From Streptomyces sp. NBC_01591 (lineage in GTDB: Bacteria; Actinomycetota; Actinomycetes; Streptomycetales; Streptomycetaceae), in assembly GCF_035918155.1 (NCBI RefSeq), contig NZ_CP109327.1, positions 1,426,001-1,490,000 on the forward strand: a stretch of 64,000 bases of DNA, in the 5' to 3' direction. The notes beneath the pieces are model-generated. The model made no database searches. It was not told the origin of the DNA and worked only from the letters and a program-made list of their open reading frames with translations. This document shows, one piece after another, positions 58,861 through 64,000 of the stretch (position 1 is its first letter; each line of letters opens with the position of its first letter). A program made the position numbers and the translations under genes.

Positions 58861-58918
58861 CGTGGCAACCCGGCAGGTCAGCAGCTCGCTGTCTGTCAGA
58901 TGCACTGCGACAGGACAG
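58861..58918 (+). repeat. 58-bp dispersed repeat, copy B
   Basis: It begins CGTGGCAACC and matches copy A (57767-57824) at 49 of 58 positions in direct orientation. A degenerate relative (TTGGCAACCTCACAGGTCAG) starts near 58820. Confidence 0.85.
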
Positions 58919-58997
58919 GCGGATCACGGCCGGGGTGTGGCAGGCCACACCCCAAGTGGATGGCAGACCTCAGTGACCGGGCGAGCGCCGGTGCGAC

Positions 58998-59891
58998 ATG
59001 GTCATCCGCATGACAACAACGGCACAACCCACCAGCAGGCACGAACAATCCCGATCCGCAGGTATCCCTGGTCGCGCATTCGCTGTGCTCGTCGCTCTTG
59101 CCGTGGCCCTGGTCCCGGCTTTCATCTTCGCCCCCGGCCCATTGGCGGCGAGCATGTCCGGTGGCGGCTTCGGCGATCAGCGAATCCTCAGCGACAGCCT
59201 CTCCGAGTCGTTCGTCGACTACTGGAGTTCCGGCGACCGGGACTTTTCCCCGGACTTGGAGAGGGTTGTTGATTACTGGCTCCATTACCACGTGGTCAAG
59301 GCCGTGATCGCTGCGACCCTGCTGGCCGTGCTGACAACGCTCGGTGTTCTGCTCTGGAGAGCTTTTCTGCGGGCCGGCGAGTTCGCGGCGGGAGGCAGGA
59401 CCGCTCTCGCGTCGGCCGGGGTTGTCGTCACGGCGCTCGCGCTGTTCTCGTTGGCGGCGGTCATGGCCAACATCCAGGGAGCGATAGCGCCTTTCTCCTC
59501 GCTGCTGTCGATGCTACCGATGTACGCGGCCCATGGAGAACTCGCCGATACGCTCGATCAGGTCAGGCAGCGACTGGCTGACTACCCGAATTCCGGTGAC
59601 CGAACTCCGCCTGCCATCGAGGTGATGGTCAGCGACTTTTCCCGATACCACGCGGTGATGGCCGTGGCCGCCACGATGGTGGCGGCCGTCCTTGTCGGCA
59701 TGAGTGTGGTGTCGTGGAAGAGGTTTGCGAGAACAGGGGCGTCCGACAGGCGAACGAGGCGCGTGTTCAGGTCGTTCGGTCTTCTCTCGGCCTTGTTGTC
59801 GTCGGCCGTCATCGTTGTTGCTGGGGCGAACCTGACCACCACAGCCGACCCGGCGCCAGCGCTCCTGGCCTTCTTCAAAGGCGGATGGTGA
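58998..59891 (+). CDS. Polytopic membrane protein, no recognised family
   Basis: 297 residues with five hydrophobic segments (about 30-48, 98-118, 135-155, 218-238, 260-280) and an extracellular-type loop at 50-95 rich in acidic and aromatic residues. The loops SFVDYWSSGDRDFSPDLERV and AIEVMVSDFSRYHAVM resemble each other in layout, suggesting an internal duplication. Starts at 58998 and 59010 are both possible. It converges on the two-component system. Confidence 0.65.
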   Translation: MVIRMTTTAQPTSRHEQSRSAGIPGRAFAVLVALAVALVPAFIFAPGPLAASMSGGGFGDQRILSDSLSESFVDYWSSGDRDFSPDLERVVDYWLHYHVVKAVIAATLLAVLTTLGVLLWRAFLRAGEFAAGGRTALASAGVVVTALALFSLAAVMANIQGAIAPFSSLLSMLPMYAAHGELADTLDQVRQRLADYPNSGDRTPPAIEVMVSDFSRYHAVMAVAATMVAAVLVGMSVVSWKRFARTGASDRRTRRVFRSFGLLSALLSSAVIVVAGANLTTTADPAPALLAFFKGGW

Positions 59892-59901
59892 TGGGCCGCC
59901 A

Positions 59902-60609
59902 TCAGGCGTTGAGATAGGCGAGGACAGCGAGCACCCGGCGGTGCTGGGCGTCGTCGGGCGGTAGGCCGAGCTTCGCGAAGACGTTGCCGATGTGCTTTTC
60001 CACCGCGCTGTTGGAGAGCACCAGCCGCCGGGCAATGGCTGTGTTGGAATGGCCCTCGGCCATCAGTGCCAGCAGTTGCCGTTCACGCGCGGTCAGTGCG
60101 CCCAGCGGGTCGTCCCGGCGCCGTCCGGCCAGCAACTGGGCGACGACTTGAGGGTCGAGCACCGTCGCGCCACGGGCGACGCGGTCCAGGGCGTCCAGGA
60201 ACTCCTCGACCTTGGCGACCCGGTCCTTCAGCAGATAGCCGACAGCGCCGGAACCGTCCGCGAGCAGGTCGGCGGCGTAGGAGACCTCCACGTACTGGCT
60301 GAGCACCAGTATGGGGGCGCCTGGCAGTTGTCCGCGGGCGGTGATCGCCGCGCGCAGACCATCGTCGGTATGGGTCGGCGGCATCCGCACATCGACGACC
60401 GACACGTCCGGGTGGTGTGCGAGCACCGCCTCGACCAGGGCAGGGCCGTCACCGACCGCCGCCACCACCTCGTGACCGTCCTCGGCGAGCAGGCGGACCA
60501 GGCCCTCGCGCAGCAGCACCGCGTCATCGGCGACGACGATCCGCAGCGGATCTCGGGCCGTAGGGTCCGACGGTGCTCCAGGCACTGTTTCGTCCGAGGT
60601 CAGCGACAT
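59902..60609 (-). CDS. NarL/FixJ-type response regulator
   Basis: 235 residues: a receiver domain with phospho-acceptor Asp73 (SVVDVRMP) and acidic pair DD at 28-29 (VVADDA), then a LuxR-type HTH (LTARERQLLALMAEGHSNTA, AVEKHIGNVFAKLGL). It is the output half of the two-component system; the histidine kinase is encoded just upstream with a 10-bp overlap. Confidence 0.93.
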   Translation of the reverse strand: MSLTSDETVPGAPSDPTARDPLRIVVADDAVLLREGLVRLLAEDGHEVVAAVGDGPALVEAVLAHHPDVSVVDVRMPPTHTDDGLRAAITARGQLPGAPILVLSQYVEVSYAADLLADGSGAVGYLLKDRVAKVEEFLDALDRVARGATVLDPQVVAQLLAGRRRDDPLGALTARERQLLALMAEGHSNTAIARRLVLSNSAVEKHIGNVFAKLGLPPDDAQHRRVLAVLAYLNA

Positions 60610-61937
60610 GGCAGCTCCGCGGTGACCGTCGTCGGGCCGTCCTCGGGACTGTTGACTCGCAGTCGGCCGCCGACCGCATGCACCCGGTCGGCCAACCCCT
60701 GCAGTCCGTGTCCCTTGGCCAAGGCCGCGCCGCCCACGCCGTCGTCCGTCACCCAGACCCGCAGGATTCCCTCAGTGTGACGCATTCCGACCGTGCACCG
60801 GCGGGCGTGGCTGTGCTTGGCCACGTTTGTCAGCGCCTCGGCGACCACAAAGTACGCGGCCGTCTCGACGGCGGCTTCCAGCCGACGGCCTATGGGACCG
60901 GCGTCGAGCTCAGCGGGTACGACGCAGCGCGCGGCCAGAGAGGACAGCGCCTCCCGTAGTCCTCGGTCGGCGAGGATCGGCGGGGCGATGCCTCGTGACA
61001 GGGCCCGTAGCTCGTCCAGCGCCTCCTGGGCCTGGAGGACCGCATCGGCGAGTGCGGCCCGGACGAGTTCCGGCCTGCTGTCGAAATGATGCTGCGCGCG
61101 TCCCAGTTCCATCGTCAGACGGACCAACTGCTGTTGGGGCCCGTCGTGGATGTCGCGTTCGAGCCGACGCAGGGCAGCCGCCTCAGCCGTCACCACTGCG
61201 ACGGCCTGCGCGCGGGCGGTGTCGCGCTCCTGCTCCAGTCCACTGATCCGACGGTGCAACGCGGACATGTTGGACAGCAGCGCCTGCCCGAGACCGGCCT
61301 GGGCCGCGACGCATACCCGGGTCACCAGCGGCAGGGTGAACAGCAGCAGCGCGGCGACTGTGATCGCGAAGGCGAGCCGCTCGGCCGGCGACGTCAGCCC
61401 CAGACTCAGGGCGATGTGGGACCGGTCGCTGCCCGCGTACAGGGTCATCGGCCGCAGCGACCCGGGCGTGACCTGGCTGCGCAGGGGGTACGTGGCGGTC
61501 GCGACTCCCACGAACCACCACAGCACCGTCACCACCGAGGTGACCAGTACGACGGGAAGCACCGTCACCGCGTGCGCCAGGTCGAGCCACAGCCCCGGGT
61601 CGGCCGCGTCGGCCGTCTCCTTCGACCTCGGCCGCTGGCCTGCGCCCGGTGCCCCGCCGACTCGGGAACGCACCCTGCTGATCCGCCACCACTCCAGATC
61701 GCCGGGCCATCGCGCCAGCGCCAGGGCCCGGGCTGCGACGGGCGACCCGCTCGGCATCAACGAACCGACTGTTCCGACGCACAGGCCGCCGGCCACCAGC
61801 AGCGGACCGACAGCGGCGCTCAACGGCGCGGTAAGGAGATACAGCGATTCCACGAGCGTGCGACGCCCGACGCGAACGGTGAACTTGACACTCGGCCGCC
61901 ACCGACCCGCGACCACGGAAGGCAACGACTCAACCAT
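60600..61937 (-). CDS. Sensor histidine kinase (HisKA_3/NarX type)
   Basis: 445 residues. The N-terminal half carries four to five helices and serves as sensor. The phospho-acceptor is His264 in RRLERDIHDGPQQQLVRL, and the ATPase part has EALTNVAKHS (N box) and DDGVGGAALAKGHGLQGL (G1/G2). It phosphorylates the regulator encoded by the overlapping downstream gene. The stimulus is unknown; the sensor half has no recognised domain. Confidence 0.92.
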   Translation of the reverse strand: MVESLPSVVAGRWRPSVKFTVRVGRRTLVESLYLLTAPLSAAVGPLLVAGGLCVGTVGSLMPSGSPVAARALALARWPGDLEWWRISRVRSRVGGAPGAGQRPRSKETADAADPGLWLDLAHAVTVLPVVLVTSVVTVLWWFVGVATATYPLRSQVTPGSLRPMTLYAGSDRSHIALSLGLTSPAERLAFAITVAALLLFTLPLVTRVCVAAQAGLGQALLSNMSALHRRISGLEQERDTARAQAVAVVTAEAAALRRLERDIHDGPQQQLVRLTMELGRAQHHFDSRPELVRAALADAVLQAQEALDELRALSRGIAPPILADRGLREALSSLAARCVVPAELDAGPIGRRLEAAVETAAYFVVAEALTNVAKHSHARRCTVGMRHTEGILRVWVTDDGVGGAALAKGHGLQGLADRVHAVGGRLRVNSPEDGPTTVTAELPCR

Positions 61938-62295
61938 TCCCCCAGCATAATGTCGCCCCGACCCAAGCTTTCCCGACGCCCGCCGACTTCAGCCGCGAGG
62001 ACCTGCGGTGATCCACCAGCCACGCGACTCTCTCTTGCAGCACGTCTTGGTCAAGCTCCAGCTCCTCCGCCTCGGCGGCGAAGTCCAAGACCACCGGGGC
62101 ATCGCCCTTCAGCCTGGTAACAAGCCTGAGCACCAGCTGCAACACCGTGCCGGCCTCTTCGGATCGGCGGCGCTTCGCCGCCTTCGAGTCCGTGGACAGT
62201 TCCTCGAACTGGTATTGAAAGTCAGCCGCCAGCAGCGCTGGCCCATGGCACACAACCGCATCGCACGTGCAGGACTGCCCTTCTTCAGAACCCAT
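61930..62295 (-). CDS. Hypothetical protein, 121 residues
   Basis: ATG 62295 with high G/C third positions in the middle. Conserved-looking stretches are CTCDAVVCHGPALLAADFQY and LDFAAEAEELELDQDVLQER; the acidic helix is followed by a basic tail. It overlaps the kinase start by 8 bp. It may be co-transcribed, but no family is recognised. Confidence 0.5.
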   Translation of the reverse strand: MGSEEGQSCTCDAVVCHGPALLAADFQYQFEELSTDSKAAKRRRSEEAGTVLQLVLRLVTRLKGDAPVVLDFAAEAEELELDQDVLQERVAWLVDHRRSSRLKSAGVGKAWVGATLCWGNG

Positions 62296-62617
62296 GCCCG
62301 TTCCACTCCTCGAAGTTCGTCCACCACCTACGCAACTCATCCTCCGCGTAACAAGTCACGCCTGACACGGGACACGGGAGTCCCCGCAGTCGTGAACAAT
62401 CGCTGTCGTGAGTCTCGATAAAGCCATCCGATCCGGTAGCACTAGGTAAACCGGCTTGTTCTGGAGGACCAGAGCAACCGACGGCTGGCTGCTCACCGTC
62501 ATTGACGAGACCCGTGCGGGCAGGCCCGGTACTGACGACGGTGAGCGCACCCATGCAGGTTCGGTCTGGGCGATGGGTTCGATGAACGCCGCCTCCTCGG
62601 ATCGGCGATGCCGCGGC
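62296..62617. other. No gene supported
   Basis: Only weak frames of mixed codon use are seen. The stretch borders an IS5 transposase remnant and may be decayed insertion-sequence DNA. Confidence 0.5.
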
Positions 62618-62728
62618 CAGGAGCAGCTGAAACAGTCCCGGGCCGTGGCAACGCGATACGACAGGCGCGGCTACGTATACCTCGGCACCGTCACCGCCGC
62701 AGCCCTCATCATCTGGCTCCGCACATGA
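62618..62728 (+). pseudogene. C-terminal remnant of an IS5-type transposase
   Basis: QLKQSRAVATRYDRRGYVYL, then GTVTAAALIIWLRT, is the characteristic end of a DDE transposase of the IS5 group. The rest of the gene is absent, so this is a scar of an old insertion. It is unrelated to the IS5 copy at 32607. Confidence 0.75.
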
Positions 62729-62743
62729 TCGACCGGACAGGCT

Positions 62744-63643
62744 CTAGGCGCAGCCCAGGTCGCGCAGGATGTGTTCGCACAGCTCGTGCGTCCGCAGGGC
62801 GTCCTGGGCGCTCAGCACTGTTCCGGCGCGCACCGCGTCCAGGAACGACAGCACGCTCTGCTCGATGCCGCGCTGACGGGCCACCGGCACCCAGTCGCCG
62901 CGCCGCCGTACGCTCGGCTGCCCCTTGTGATCGATCACCTCGGCGAGGTTGACGACCTCGCGCTTGGAGTCCCGGCCGGAGACCTCCAGCCGTTCCTCGG
63001 TCGAGCCGCTCAGCCGGTTCATCGTGCCGATGGCGGTGAATCCGTCACCGGAGAGCTCCAGTACGACATGGTGCATCAGGCCCTCGCGGATCCTGGCCCG
63101 GACGACGGTGTGCTCGACCGGGCCCGGCGCCAGGAAGCGGAGGGTGTCGACGACATGGATGAAGTCGTCGAACACCATGGTGCGCGGATCCTCCGGCATC
63201 CCCACCCGGTTCTTCTGCATGAGGATCAGCTCGCGCGGGTGCTCGGCGCACTGCGCGTAGCCGGGCGCGACCCTGCGGTTGAAGCCGACGGCGAGGCTCG
63301 TTCCGCGCTCCTCGGCGAGGCTCACCAGCCGCTGGGAATCGGCTAGTTCATAGGCCAGCGGCTTGTCGACGTAGGTGGCGACGCCGGCCTCCAGCAGCCG
63401 GGCCGTGATCTCCGGATGCACGGCGGTCGGGGCGTGGACGAACGCGGCGTCCAGCCCCTGGGCGATCAGCGACTCGAGGTCGGTGTGGCACTGCCCGGCC
63501 GGAATCCGATGGGCCTCGGCAACCGCGGCCAGAGTGGCGGGCGTACGGGTCTGCAGGTGCAGTTCGACCCCGGGCAGGGTGGTCAGAACCGGCAGATACG
63601 CCTTCTGCGCGATGTCGCCGAGCCCGATGCAGCCGACCTTCAC
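62744..63643 (-). CDS. Gfo/Idh/MocA family oxidoreductase
   Basis: 299 residues: an N-terminal Rossmann fold (VGCIGLGDIAQKAYLPVL), the family signature VDKPLAYELADSQRLVSLAE and a C-terminal beta domain. It probably oxidises or reduces a sugar or inositol-like substrate using NAD(P). ATG 63643 starts it. It is followed on the same strand by a possible monooxygenase gene upstream. Confidence 0.9.
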   Translation of the reverse strand: MKVGCIGLGDIAQKAYLPVLTTLPGVELHLQTRTPATLAAVAEAHRIPAGQCHTDLESLIAQGLDAAFVHAPTAVHPEITARLLEAGVATYVDKPLAYELADSQRLVSLAEERGTSLAVGFNRRVAPGYAQCAEHPRELILMQKNRVGMPEDPRTMVFDDFIHVVDTLRFLAPGPVEHTVVRARIREGLMHHVVLELSGDGFTAIGTMNRLSGSTEERLEVSGRDSKREVVNLAEVIDHKGQPSVRRRGDWVPVARQRGIEQSVLSFLDAVRAGTVLSAQDALRTHELCEHILRDLGCA

Positions 63644-63656
63644 AGGGGTCTCCCTC

Positions 63657-64000
63657 TCACTGTTCGGTGCCCGCCGGCGCGGTGTTCACCTCGCGAGGGG
63701 CAGCATACGTGTGCTGCGGCGGCTGCCAGTCGGCTATCCCGTCGAAGGTACGGAGGACGAGGGTGGGCCCGAACCGTGAGACGGCGGACAGCAGCGCGTC
63801 GCGCATCGCGACGGCGGGAGCGCTGGTCAGGCGCATCAGACGCGAAGTCCGTGCGGCCTTGCGGACGATGGCCGAGGTGCGGGGCAACCGGTCGGCGGTG
63901 TACGCCGCCGCCCCGGCGCCGAGGTCACCGCCCGGCGTCAGATGGTGGGCGAGCACGATCGCGTCCTCGACGGCCTGGTTGCCGCCCTGGCCGAGGCTCG
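63657..64000 (-). CDS. FAD-dependent monooxygenase, 3' part only
   Basis: The frame is open to the window edge. The last seen N-terminal residues are GQGGNQAVEDAIVLAHHLTP, the conserved GD-like/FAD-adjacent helix of salicylate hydroxylase-type monooxygenases; the C-terminal 90 residues follow. The start lies outside the window. It probably shares an operon with the oxidoreductase. Confidence 0.8.
   Translation of the reverse strand, partial: SLGQGGNQAVEDAIVLAHHLTPGGDLGAGAAAYTADRLPRTSAIVRKAARTSRLMRLTSAPAVAMRDALLSAVSRFGPTLVLRTFDGIADWQPPQHTYAAPREVNTAPAGTEQ

Overview
The window is a GC-rich actinobacterial chromosome segment, almost certainly from a Streptomyces species. Supporting points are the very strong G/C bias at third codon positions, GTG and TTG starts, the divergent third elongation factor Tu (tuf3), paired XRE/flavoprotein genes, and many Streptomyces-type small proteins. 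Calls rest on reading translations and motifs; no database search was run.
Left flank (1-27.7 kb) is ordinary chromosome: a HEAT-like repeat protein, an ACT-GNAT fusion, a trans-sulfuration enzyme with a divergent Lrp regulator, a DUF885 protein, a rhodanese with a second divergent Lrp regulator, the sbcD-sbcC nuclease pair, a YigZ protein, a CoA-binding protein, an AAC(3)-like acetyltransferase, a YbaK deacylase, and an XRE-cupin regulator divergent from an EamA transporter that carries an in-frame TAG. These are followed by two left-handed beta-helix proteins, a DedA protein, a thioesterase, MFS, spermidine synthase-like and patatin genes, tuf3, a TVP38 protein and uppP.
From 27,589 to 52,267 lies an integrated, decayed prophage of about 24.6 kb. 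It is bounded by a 129-bp direct repeat (128/129 identical) of the 3' end of uppP (attL/attR). It carries a frameshifted tyrosine integrase at the right end, phased TCTCCCA repeats on both inner flanks (candidate arm-type integrase or excisionase sites), a frameshifted XRE regulator with a flavoprotein, small zinc-ribbon genes, a serine resolvase with a cluster of GTTCA/TGAAC motifs, and a minus-strand tail and lysis operon (tape measure, distal tail proteins, a GDPD-domain tail protein, amidase, holin-like protein, collagen-like membrane protein). Three insertion sequences sit inside: an IS5-type element with two frameshifts, an intact IS4-type element with a 12-bp target duplication that splits a tail gene, and a truncated IS3-type element fused to a tail-chaperone remnant. 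No terminase, portal or capsid genes are present; the IS3 junction is where they would be expected.
Right flank (52.3-64 kb) resumes the chromosome: a LapA-domain protein, an MFS remnant, a universal stress protein, a SnoaL-like protein, an apolipoprotein N-acyltransferase, a VOC protein, an orphan gene flanked by dispersed repeats with a 33-bp near-perfect palindrome, a membrane protein, a two-component system, an IS5 remnant, a Gfo/Idh/MocA oxidoreductase and the 3' end of an FAD monooxygenase.
The most unusual points are the reconstructible decay of the prophage (including one base that may have destroyed both a stop and a start codon), its attachment-site architecture, and the tuf3 leader region.
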